Source of the DNA: CG1-02-35-72 sp045046885
Lineage (GTDB): Bacteria; Bacteroidota; Bacteroidia; Flavobacteriales; Flavobacteriaceae
DNA: 20,373 nucleotides
Reading direction: 5' to 3'
Assembly (NCBI GenBank): GCA_045046885.1
Contig: JASFYX010000019.1
Span: 1 to 20,373 of the forward strand
In this document: in pieces, positions 14,188 to 20,373 of the stretch
Layout: every line of letters starts with the position of its first letter
Position numbering within the stretch: the stretch's first letter is position 1
The notes under the pieces: generated by a model
Databases searched by the model: none
Told to the model about the DNA's origin: nothing
What the model saw: the letters and a program-made list of their open reading frames with translations, nothing else
Translations under genes and position numbers: made by a program

Positions 14188-15594
14188 TTATTCTTTTTTG
14201 ATGGTTAAAATATCTCTTTTTTCATCGGGTATTTTGAGGTGGGGTTTTTCTTTTCTCTTTTCCATTTTGGCTAGTTGTACTTTTCCAAAAGTAGTTTTAT
14301 TGCCTTTAAATATAACGCGCCAAATTTTACCTTTTTTAGAGTCAGAAATATACAAAGACCCGTCGGGACCTTCGGCCAAACCCATAGGTCGGTATTTAGA
14401 TTCAGACATTCTAGAAATGGTATCTTTACCTATAAAGCCATCGGCGAAAATTTCGTAAGTCCCAATAGGTTTGCCGTTTTTAAACGGTACAAATACCACG
14501 ACATAACCAGCTTGTGGGTATGGATTTCTGTTAAAAGAACCGTGAAAAGCGATAAAAGCGCCTTTTTTATACCTTTCGGGAAACTGATTGCCTTTGTAAA
14601 AGAGCAAATCGTTTGGTGCCCAATGCGCTGGTAATCCCATAATGGGATCGGCATAGCCTTTGGCTTCTGTTTCACCATCGCCACCGTATTCGGGAGCTAA
14701 CATTCTTTTATGCTTAAAATGATCGTAATAAGTGTAAGGCCAACCGTAATTTTCACCTTCTTTAATTCTTATAAATTCTTCGGAAGGGAGGATGGCATTA
14801 CGCCATTCGCTATAAAATTGTGGTGCATGGTTGTACAGGTAATCTCTTCCGTGATTTACGGCGTATAAACTGTTATCATTGTCATTCCAAGTAATACCTA
14901 CCAGACTTCTTAAACCGGTGGCATACCTCTTACCCGATTTAAGAGACTGATTAGGTCTGTCTTCGTAAAAACGCCACACACCGGCTAATATTTTTAGCTG
15001 AGAACAGGGATTTTCACCTTTTACAATATCAATATTATCGGGGCCTTTCATTATGCCATTTTCGCAAGCATTCGTAGGGGCACTAAAGGTGACATACATA
15101 CCGCCTTTATTATCGAAAGCCAAAGATTTGGCATTGTGCCATCTTATAGGAAAAGGGTCTCTTACCAAGACTTGCGGCTTGCCTTCGGGAATTAATTTAC
15201 CGGGCGTTAGTTTTTGCCTGTAAACTACAAGTTCTGAGCTAAAATACAGATAACCTTTATGGATGCGCATTTCGGTAGCAAAGCGCCCGTCGTTAGGGTA
15301 GTTGCCAAAGCGTTTTACAATATCGGCTTTGCCGTCATTGTTTGTATCTCTTAGTGCTACATTGCCCTTACGTCCTTTAGGTGTACTTAATTTTATATAA
15401 ATATCGCCATTGCTATTAACGGCTAAATGACGTGAGGCTCCCACACTATCTACTACTACCAAAGCCCCAAAACCATCCGGTAAAAAAAGACCGCCATTGT
15501 CTTTATCGGCATTAGGTGTAAAAGTATTTTTATTGTTTTGACAGTTGGTCAATAAAATGATAAGGAAAAAGAATAAAATATGTTTAAAGGACAT
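14188..15594 (-). CDS. PQQ-type sugar (L-sorbosone/glucose) dehydrogenase-like lipoprotein
   Basis: I start this 468-residue protein at ATG 15594 because it gives a clean lipoprotein leader (MSFKHILFFFLIILLTNC, Cys18). The frame is open to 15720, but that extension is not signal-like and would overlap the neighbouring gene. The body is a six-bladed beta-propeller of the glucose/sorbosone dehydrogenase type. It includes ASRHLAVNSNGDIYIKLS near the start, the calcium/PQQ-site-like VNHGRDYLYNHAP and ENYGWPYTYYDH in the middle, then HWAPNDLLFYKG, FIAFHGSFNR and MGLAEGPDGSLYISDSKKGKIWRVIF. Members oxidise sugars in the periplasm using PQQ. No PQQ synthesis genes are in the window, so true activity and cofactor are unproven. 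It is probably cotranscribed with the VanX-like gene. Confidence 0.88.
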   Translation of the reverse strand: MSFKHILFFFLIILLTNCQNNKNTFTPNADKDNGGLFLPDGFGALVVVDSVGASRHLAVNSNGDIYIKLSTPKGRKGNVALRDTNNDGKADIVKRFGNYPNDGRFATEMRIHKGYLYFSSELVVYRQKLTPGKLIPEGKPQVLVRDPFPIRWHNAKSLAFDNKGGMYVTFSAPTNACENGIMKGPDNIDIVKGENPCSQLKILAGVWRFYEDRPNQSLKSGKRYATGLRSLVGITWNDNDNSLYAVNHGRDYLYNHAPQFYSEWRNAILPSEEFIRIKEGENYGWPYTYYDHFKHKRMLAPEYGGDGETEAKGYADPIMGLPAHWAPNDLLFYKGNQFPERYKKGAFIAFHGSFNRNPYPQAGYVVVFVPFKNGKPIGTYEIFADGFIGKDTISRMSESKYRPMGLAEGPDGSLYISDSKKGKIWRVIFKGNKTTFGKVQLAKMEKRKEKPHLKIPDEKRDILTIKKE

Positions 15595-15653
15595 AGGTTG
15601 ATTTTTAAATATAAGACTTGTAAGTGTAGAGGCGGATTTTAGCTTCAAAATAA

Positions 15654-18600
15654 TTATCTTCTTATCAAGCTGAAGTGTCCTTTTCGTAGACGGCCATCTT
15701 GTAAACGGGCTGTAAACCAATAATCATTAGTCGGTAGTTTACGACCATTAAAGGTACCATCCCATCCGGGGCCTGTTGGGTCAATTTTAGCTATAAGTTT
15801 TCCAAATCTGTCGAAAATATAGATTAAAGAGTTGGGTTGTAAGCTAGCTCCGGCTACGTTCCAAGTGTCGTTTATACCATCGCCATTAGGTGTTAAAAAG
15901 CGTGGAAACCCAATAAGAACAGCTTGTTTAATGGTGAGCCCACACCCATTTTTATCGCGGATATAAACCGTATGAATACCTGCTACAACATTTGTAAATC
16001 TGTGTGTGTTACCGGGTAAAGAACTCAATGGCGTAAACGGCACAAAATCGTTTAAATTATCGAGAGCTATTTCGTAAATACCTGTTCCGGTTATGTCAAC
16101 GTCAATTATATTATTGTCAGAATCATCAACAATATTAAGATTTTCTACAGTAGCTGTAACACTTTCGTTTATAGTAATAGTTTTTGTTTTACTACACAAA
16201 GTACCATCTTTTGTTGTAGCTGTAACGGTATAGTCGCCTCCTTTTGTAATGTTAACACTAGGAGAATTGTTTCCTATAACAGCTCCGTCGGCATTGCGCC
16301 ATACATAATCGTAATTAGCAGCTGGGTTTGTAACAGAAACCGTAAGAGGTAAATCGTTTAAACACACATATTGGCTGCCTATTAAATCGAATTGAGGTAG
16401 TGGATTGACTGTTAAAGAAACATGAGTTCCTAAACCCACACATTCATTATTATCTACACTTTCTACGCGTACCACTATGTCTTGAGAAAAAGCTACTTCG
16501 TTTCTGTAATTACTAATATCGATAACATTTTCTTCGGCTAAAGCATCGGCTGTGGTTCTGTAATAGCTTACAGTTAAATTTTGACCTACAGGAAAAAGAT
16601 TTAAAAATGCTGTTGTAGCATCAGTAAAATCAAATGTAGTAATGCCATCCTCAACAGTATCATCACACTCTTCTAAAGGTACTAAAAAATCTGGGGGTAT
16701 TTGAGTTGTAGAAGCTAATAAATTAACCAGTGCTACTCTAAAGCAGCCAAAGCTATTTTCTACTCTTGTGTAAATAGTAGAAGCGGTACTGTTAGAAAAA
16801 ATATCTGTATTTGTTATAGCAAGTAATGGGTCGCCAACTTGAGCATCGGCTAAATTGAGATAATAAGTAAATGTAGGTGCCGGATTTTGTGTATTTACCA
16901 AGATGTTACTTTCGGTTAAATTAAAATCAGAAATACCATCTGTATCAATATCACATTGCTTGAGAGTCACAACAGGCGTGATAACGGGTAAAGGATGAAC
17001 CACTACTTTAAAATTTGTTGCAGCAGAAAAAGTTGTATTCAATCTATTGGTAACAGTTACATAGATAATTTGCTCTCCTGCTACAATATTTTTATAGGCA
17101 GTTGGATTTACAATGGGGATGGTTAGTGCGGCATCTGCAAAAAAAGCTACTTCAAAATCAAGAGCCGATTGCCCATTGAGTATATCGGGACTTCGTAATG
17201 TTAAATCGAATGTAGCACTACCGTTTGTGTCATCGCCATCAAGGTCGTCATCACAGGTTTCTAAATCGGGTATGGCATCCGGTAGAGCAGGTAAGGGATT
17301 GTCAAAAACATTTATATCAAATTGGGTAGTTGCAGCACAGTTAGAATTATTTTTATTGATGATACGGGCATAAATTGTTTCGGCGGTATAAGCTGTTGTA
17401 TTTGTATGTAAGCGGGTAATTTTTTGAGTCATAGCCACATCTGTAAAATAATCTACTTTGAATACTGTAGGGTCTTGACCATTTAAGATTTCAGCATCTT
17501 TTTGTGAAAAATCAAAGCTGTAAAAGCCATCGTTATTATCATCAAGAACAAACCAATTAGTAGGTGTTGTAGCAGTAGGGACTTTGTAAATACTAAAATC
17601 TTTTGTAAATGTTTTGACTTCAGAGGCTGTCGTAATAGTAATACTGACTGTGTAATTACCTGTCGATCTATAGGAATGTGTTGGTGATAACGATGTGCTT
17701 GGAGTAGAACCATCACCAAAATCGGTTGACATAGAAATAATGGGCTCTGTTGAATTGACTAAAAACGAAGTTATATCGCCAAAACAAGTGTTGAGTATTT
17801 GAATATCTGCTACCAAGAACGATTGAATAAAAGGCGGTAACCCTTGACGGGAAATGTTACCCCCTAAATCTATTATGGCGTGTTGGTAATTTACAGCTGT
17901 TCCAGAGGCATCGGGATTATTAATAACGCTTAACTTTGATTGGTTATCTACGTTGCGATAAATTTTCCCATCAGGTCCTAATTGAAGTGCCGCTCTTGAG
18001 TTTAAATAGCTATGTATTAAAACGCGAGAACTTTCGAGGTTGGCAGCACTCAAATCGGTTTGGTTTAAATCGAATTGGTACAAACGTTCTTCGGTCGAAT
18101 GTGAATTATCAAAAGAGCCTGTAGAGGTATATAATTTTTTGCTTAAAGAAGAAAAGGCAATGCCATAAGGGCCGTAATTATTATTGACAAAAGGTAAATC
18201 AATATGGCGCTCATTGCTAACTCTTCCTGTAGCGTTATCAAAATCATAAAAATAAAGACCCAACCTCATATTTCCGGTAGCCAAAAAGTTACCATTAGGC
18301 GAAGCTTTTAAATAACCACGTCTGTCTGTATTAAAATTGGTGCTAAATGGAGATGAAATAGGCGTCGCTACATCTACACCACCAACACTGACTTTAAAAG
18401 CAAAAAAAGTATTGGTTTTAAGTGTTATAACCCAAAAGTCAGTTTTATTAGCGGCCAACACTGCCGTAATTTTTTCTGATGAAGGTTGTGGCAATAAATT
18501 GGTAACATTAGCAGTTCCTGCCGTATTTACAAGATCTCCTTTCCCTCCATTCAGCGTTAAATCTACTGTATAAAAATTAAGACCATGATTACTGGTTGAG

Positions 18601-18980
18601 GGAACAACTTCTTGAGCATCTACTGTAAAAATATAATAAATATTAGTATCTCCGGGTTTGGGTACTATTATAGCCGATTGTGTACTGGAGGAATTACCAA
18701 AAAGACCTGCCCCATGAGGCATGATATCGTTATTTTTATCCCAAACGGTTGACCCATCGGTGTAAAAAAGTAGGTTTCCACTAATATCAGAAATTGAAGC
18801 ACAGCCTTCTATTGTGTTTAATTGCCCGCTAATATCGGCAACAGGATTTACATTTTGTGTTGCGTTTGTAAAATTTAAACCGGCATTAGCCCCAAAGAAC
18901 CAATGATTAGCTTGTTTTTGTGCAAATACATTACAAACAAAGAAAAAGGAGAATATAGAAAGAATAAAATATTTCATCAA
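15654..18980 (-). CDS. large T9SS-sorted surface protein with PKD domain, tandem Ig-like repeats and type B sorting domain
   Basis: The 1108-residue protein has a signal peptide cut after VFA (residue 20). Residues 22-395 look like a beta-propeller (NHWFFGANAGLNF, GNLLFYTDGSTVWDKNNDIM, LGPDGKIYRNVD), a type often found in flavobacterial cell-surface proteins. A PKD domain follows (about 400-465, STDFGDGSTPSTSLSPTHSY). Then come four tandem repeats of roughly 95-100 residues (about 473-863), each with an Asp-rich opening such as CDDDLDGD and a strand like FDLT. Another Ig-like stretch (864-940) and a linker follow. The end (1025-1108) is the gliding-motility-associated type B sorting domain, with FLTPNGDGINDTWNV, YIFDRFGKLI and GWDGTFNGRKLPTNDYWF. 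It should be exported by the type IX system to the surface, or secreted. An adhesive role is inferred only. MM at the start leaves residue 1 or 2 as initiator. Confidence 0.92.
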   Translation of the reverse strand: MMKYFILSIFSFFFVCNVFAQKQANHWFFGANAGLNFTNATQNVNPVADISGQLNTIEGCASISDISGNLLFYTDGSTVWDKNNDIMPHGAGLFGNSSSTQSAIIVPKPGDTNIYYIFTVDAQEVVPSTSNHGLNFYTVDLTLNGGKGDLVNTAGTANVTNLLPQPSSEKITAVLAANKTDFWVITLKTNTFFAFKVSVGGVDVATPISSPFSTNFNTDRRGYLKASPNGNFLATGNMRLGLYFYDFDNATGRVSNERHIDLPFVNNNYGPYGIAFSSLSKKLYTSTGSFDNSHSTEERLYQFDLNQTDLSAANLESSRVLIHSYLNSRAALQLGPDGKIYRNVDNQSKLSVINNPDASGTAVNYQHAIIDLGGNISRQGLPPFIQSFLVADIQILNTCFGDITSFLVNSTEPIISMSTDFGDGSTPSTSLSPTHSYRSTGNYTVSITITTASEVKTFTKDFSIYKVPTATTPTNWFVLDDNNDGFYSFDFSQKDAEILNGQDPTVFKVDYFTDVAMTQKITRLHTNTTAYTAETIYARIINKNNSNCAATTQFDINVFDNPLPALPDAIPDLETCDDDLDGDDTNGSATFDLTLRSPDILNGQSALDFEVAFFADAALTIPIVNPTAYKNIVAGEQIIYVTVTNRLNTTFSAATNFKVVVHPLPVITPVVTLKQCDIDTDGISDFNLTESNILVNTQNPAPTFTYYLNLADAQVGDPLLAITNTDIFSNSTASTIYTRVENSFGCFRVALVNLLASTTQIPPDFLVPLEECDDTVEDGITTFDFTDATTAFLNLFPVGQNLTVSYYRTTADALAEENVIDISNYRNEVAFSQDIVVRVESVDNNECVGLGTHVSLTVNPLPQFDLIGSQYVCLNDLPLTVSVTNPAANYDYVWRNADGAVIGNNSPSVNITKGGDYTVTATTKDGTLCSKTKTITINESVTATVENLNIVDDSDNNIIDVDITGTGIYEIALDNLNDFVPFTPLSSLPGNTHRFTNVVAGIHTVYIRDKNGCGLTIKQAVLIGFPRFLTPNGDGINDTWNVAGASLQPNSLIYIFDRFGKLIAKIDPTGPGWDGTFNGRKLPTNDYWFTARLQDGRLRKGHFSLIRR
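16392..17564 (-). repeat. region coding four tandem protein repeats
   Basis: Four diverged units of about 95-100 codons can be aligned within the T9SS protein, at residues about 473-565, 566-665, 666-765 and 766-863. Shared features are an Asp-rich start (LDDNNDGFYSFDFS, CDDDLDGDDTNGSATFDLT, CDIDTDGISDFNLT, CDDTVEDGITTFDFT), a YF/FF/YY strand, and an IYxRVxN-like strand near the end. DNA identity is low, so the units are old. Confidence 0.7.
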
Positions 18981-18996
18981 CAGTATTTTATACCGT

Positions 18997-19004
18997 CAAA
19001 TATA
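18997..19004 (-). promoter_or_regulatory. -7 promoter box of the T9SS surface protein gene
   Basis: TATATTTG on the minus strand lies 16 bp before the start codon at 18980. The -33 region has no clear TTG. Confidence 0.45.
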
Positions 19005-19039
19005 TTATAAATCTCTTTTCTTTACTAATAAATAAGAAA

Positions 19040-19074
19040 GATATATAAAAACAGCCGTCCATGTTAAGGGCTGT
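19040..19074 (-). terminator. rho-independent terminator downstream of the micro-ORF
   Basis: On the minus strand ACAGCC (19074-19069) pairs with GGCTGT (19056-19051) around a 12-base loop. It is followed by TTTTTATATAT. It lies 12 bp after the stop of the 33-codon frame at 19087-19188 and 36 bp before the -7 box of the next gene. Confidence 0.6.
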
Positions 19075-19086
19075 CGCTATCTCATA

Positions 19087-19188
19087 TCAATGTACTGCAT
19101 AGTCAAATTTAAACTTTTCGCCTAGTTGATTGGCTACTGATTTTACGGCATTTAGACGTGTAAAAGGTTTGTCAATGAGGTTGCTCAT
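19087..19188 (-). CDS. possible 33-residue micro-ORF or gene remnant
   Basis: ATG 19188 opens a frame of 33 codons (MSNLIDKPFTRLNAVKSVAN, then QLGEKFKFDYAVH) ending in TGA 19089-19087. The composition is protein-like and mixed, richer in G/C than the AT-rich surroundings (19189-19320), and a good terminator follows. I recognise no family. The amphipathic first part (TRLNAVKSVANQLGEKF) could be a helix. It may be a genuine small protein, or the 5' stub of a gene lost by deletion. Upstream there is a dyad, ATATCTTT-AA-AAAGATAT (19223-19240), but no good promoter box. Confidence 0.35.
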   Translation of the reverse strand: MSNLIDKPFTRLNAVKSVANQLGEKFKFDYAVH

Positions 19189-19222
19189 TATATTTATATG
19201 TTTGATATCTAAATAAATATAC

Positions 19223-19240
19223 ATATCTTTAAAAAGATAT
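19223..19240. repeat. AT-rich dyad symmetry upstream of the micro-ORF
   Basis: ATATCTTT and AAAGATAT are exact complements with an AA spacer. The site lies in the 137-bp AT-rich gap between the terminator at 19326-19354 and the micro-ORF. It could be an operator or a chance product of base composition. Confidence 0.3.
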
Positions 19241-19325
19241 TAAACAACTTTTTTTGTTAAATTATAATGCATAACTGGTTTTATTTATATTTAATTACAA
19301 TTTTAAAAATTATAACTCATTAAAA

Positions 19326-19354
19326 AACCCATCTAATTTAAATTTAGATGGGTT
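19326..19354 (-). terminator. rho-independent terminator of the TnAIG-repeat gene
   Basis: AACCCATCTAA (19326-19336) pairs exactly with TTAGATGGGTT (19344-19354). Read on the minus strand the stem runs into TTTTTT. It lies 23 bp after the stop of the gene ending at 19378. Confidence 0.85.
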
Positions 19355-19377
19355 GGTTCTTTTAAAAATACTTTTAT

Positions 19378-20373
19378 CTAAAATGCGCGAATAGCACGGA
19401 CATATAATGGAGTATTTGTAGCTCCTGCTGTTTGGGGTCCACTGCTGCTGCTAAAGTCTTGCACCCAAGCATTAACGTTATCGGTGTACTTAGTAGAACT
19501 TAAATAAGTAAAAGCAGACATAGTAATACTGGCTAAACCTTTATTTGTGAACAATAAACTTAACTCATATTTAGAGGGCAAATACCAATCGCCAAAATTA
19601 CCGCCTTGATAATTAGCACAAGATTGAGCCGCATAACTTCCAGAGCCTTGTTTTATAATAATTCGTTCTGTATTAGACATTCCAGCATTTAATCCATCTC
19701 TTATTGCATTGGTATCTACAAAGCTACCATTATACCACTGTATTCCTGTACTTTGATCTGCTGTTGCAGCTATTAAACCATGTTGCCCGTCAGCATCAAC
19801 ATAAAAAACAATGCCACCGCCAAAACTATCTCCAATAGCATGCGTACTTCCGCTACCTGAAGCTGTACTGCGCATAATTTGACCCGTGTTAAAATCATAA
19901 TACATATTTGACGCATCAGTAGTAGTGGCTAAGTTATTAGCTGTTCCAAAATAAAGTGCATTCACATTGGCATTTCCAAGTTGTATGGTATTAGAAAGTG
20001 TTGTTTGAGCCCCATACCCTATCACTGTTGAGTTGGTGAGTGTACCAGTCATATAAGCACCAGTACCCAAAGCCGTATTCTTGGTACCGGAAGTTGTTGT
20101 CATAAGCGCTTGGTTACCAATCGCCACATTTAGACTTCCTGTTGAGTTATTTGCAAGCGCACCTCCACCAATAGCTGTATTGTTACCACCTGTGTTTAAT
20201 TGTAATGCATTCGCTCCTAATGCCGTATTACTAGTTCCTGAAATGTTAGTGTTTAGTGCAAAATAACCTATGGCCGTATTACTACTTGCTGTTGTATTAT
20301 TATTGATACCAGAGGCGCTACCAAAAAAAACATTCCCTAACATATTGTCAATTCTACCTGCAAAAATATTATT
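19378..20373 (-). CDS. adhesin/tail-fibre-like protein with TnAIG head repeats and DUF1566-like C-terminus, 5' partial
   Basis: The frame is open through the window edge (NNIFAGRIDN precedes the ATG at 20343), so that ATG is internal and the true start lies beyond 20373. The first part is made of 16-17-residue repeats with the core NTAIGxxAL (NTAIGYFAL, NTALGANAL, NTAIGGGAL, NVAIGNQAL, NTALGTGAY, TVIGYGA). They resemble the YadA/Hep_Hag-type head repeats of trimeric adhesins and some phage tail fibres. After a spacer that ends the stalk (SNTIQLGNANVNALYFG, MYYDFNTGQIMRS) the C-terminus from about residue 170 of the ATG frame resembles the DUF1566/Lcl type, with GIVFYVDADGQHGLIAA, GIQWYNG and WYLPSKYELSLLF. 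It ends in PLYVRAIRAF. No peptidase S74 chaperone and no membrane anchor are seen. It is probably a cell-surface trimeric adhesin. A prophage fibre is less likely, since no phage genes are nearby. Confidence 0.85.
   Translation of the reverse strand, partial: NNIFAGRIDNMLGNVFFGSASGINNNTTASSNTAIGYFALNTNISGTSNTALGANALQLNTGGNNTAIGGGALANNSTGSLNVAIGNQALMTTTSGTKNTALGTGAYMTGTLTNSTVIGYGAQTTLSNTIQLGNANVNALYFGTANNLATTTDASNMYYDFNTGQIMRSTASGSGSTHAIGDSFGGGIVFYVDADGQHGLIAATADQSTGIQWYNGSFVDTNAIRDGLNAGMSNTERIIIKQGSGSYAAQSCANYQGGNFGDWYLPSKYELSLLFTNKGLASITMSAFTYLSSTKYTDNVNAWVQDFSSSSGPQTAGATNTPLYVRAIRAF
20005..20292 (-). repeat. region coding NTAIGxxAL tandem repeats
   Basis: Six units with a period of 16-17 codons (about 50 bp) are seen at residues 22, 39, 55, 72, 89 and about 105 counted from the ATG at 20343. 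The repeat probably extends beyond the window, as GNVFFGSASG just upstream is a variant form. Confidence 0.75.

Noticed and set aside
15595..15720. Longer N-terminus of the sugar dehydrogenase (frame open to 15720)
   Set aside because: The extra 42 residues are not signal-like, they overlap the 3' end of the T9SS gene, and the ATG at 15594 gives a perfect lipoprotein leader.
20005..20343. ATG at 20343 as the true start of the TnAIG-repeat protein
   Set aside because: The frame continues upstream without a stop to the window edge with sequence that fits the protein, and no signal peptide follows this ATG.

Overview
The window looks like chromosomal DNA of a marine-type Flavobacteriaceae bacterium (phylum Bacteroidota). 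It is AT-rich. Most genes have no strong Shine-Dalgarno sequence. Several are preceded by the Bacteroidota promoter form TTG-N17-20-TAnnTTTG. There is a C-terminal type B sorting domain of the type IX secretion system (motif TPNGDGINDTW), several lipoproteins with short lipobox leaders, and many palindromic intergenic repeats of kinds I recall from this family. No plasmid, prophage module, CRISPR array, insertion sequence or tRNA was seen.

Layout. Positions 1-204 hold the 3' end of a 2-oxo acid dehydrogenase E2 gene (+). Positions 405-1464 hold a broken TlpA-like thioredoxin lipoprotein gene (+), with one in-frame stop and one frameshift. From 8442 down to 1643 a minus-strand block runs DUF4199 membrane protein, family 2 glycosyltransferase, phosphohexomutase, MsbA-like ABC exporter, then (after a palindromic repeat and a new promoter) a PepD-type dipeptidase. 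At 8563-8656 lies the SRP RNA gene (ffs), followed on the + strand by an SDR oxidoreductase (8811-9617) and a small-type transaldolase (9960-10613). From 20373 down to 10840 all recognised genes are on the minus strand: a partial adhesin/tail-fibre-like protein, a possible micro-ORF, a 1108-residue T9SS-sorted surface protein, a PQQ-type sugar dehydrogenase lipoprotein, a VanX-like D-Ala-D-Ala dipeptidase lipoprotein, uvrB, and a small lipoprotein next to a strong palindromic element.

How the genes fit together. The glycosyltransferase, phosphohexomutase and ABC exporter plausibly serve sugar-phosphate supply, lipid-linked sugar transfer and export of envelope glycans or lipids. The sugar dehydrogenase and VanX-like enzyme are 18 bp apart, are both predicted lipoproteins, and probably form one transcript acting in the periplasm. 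The remainder is housekeeping: protein targeting RNA, DNA repair, pentose phosphate metabolism and peptide turnover.

I found no convincing new multi-gene system. The items most worth a second look are the degraded TlpA gene, a roughly 110-bp multi-hairpin element beside a cassette-like lipoprotein gene, a four-copy heptamer repeat ending in the SDR start codon, a probable leaderless uvrB transcript, the TnAIG-repeat protein with a DUF1566-like end, and a 33-codon micro-ORF with its own terminator.
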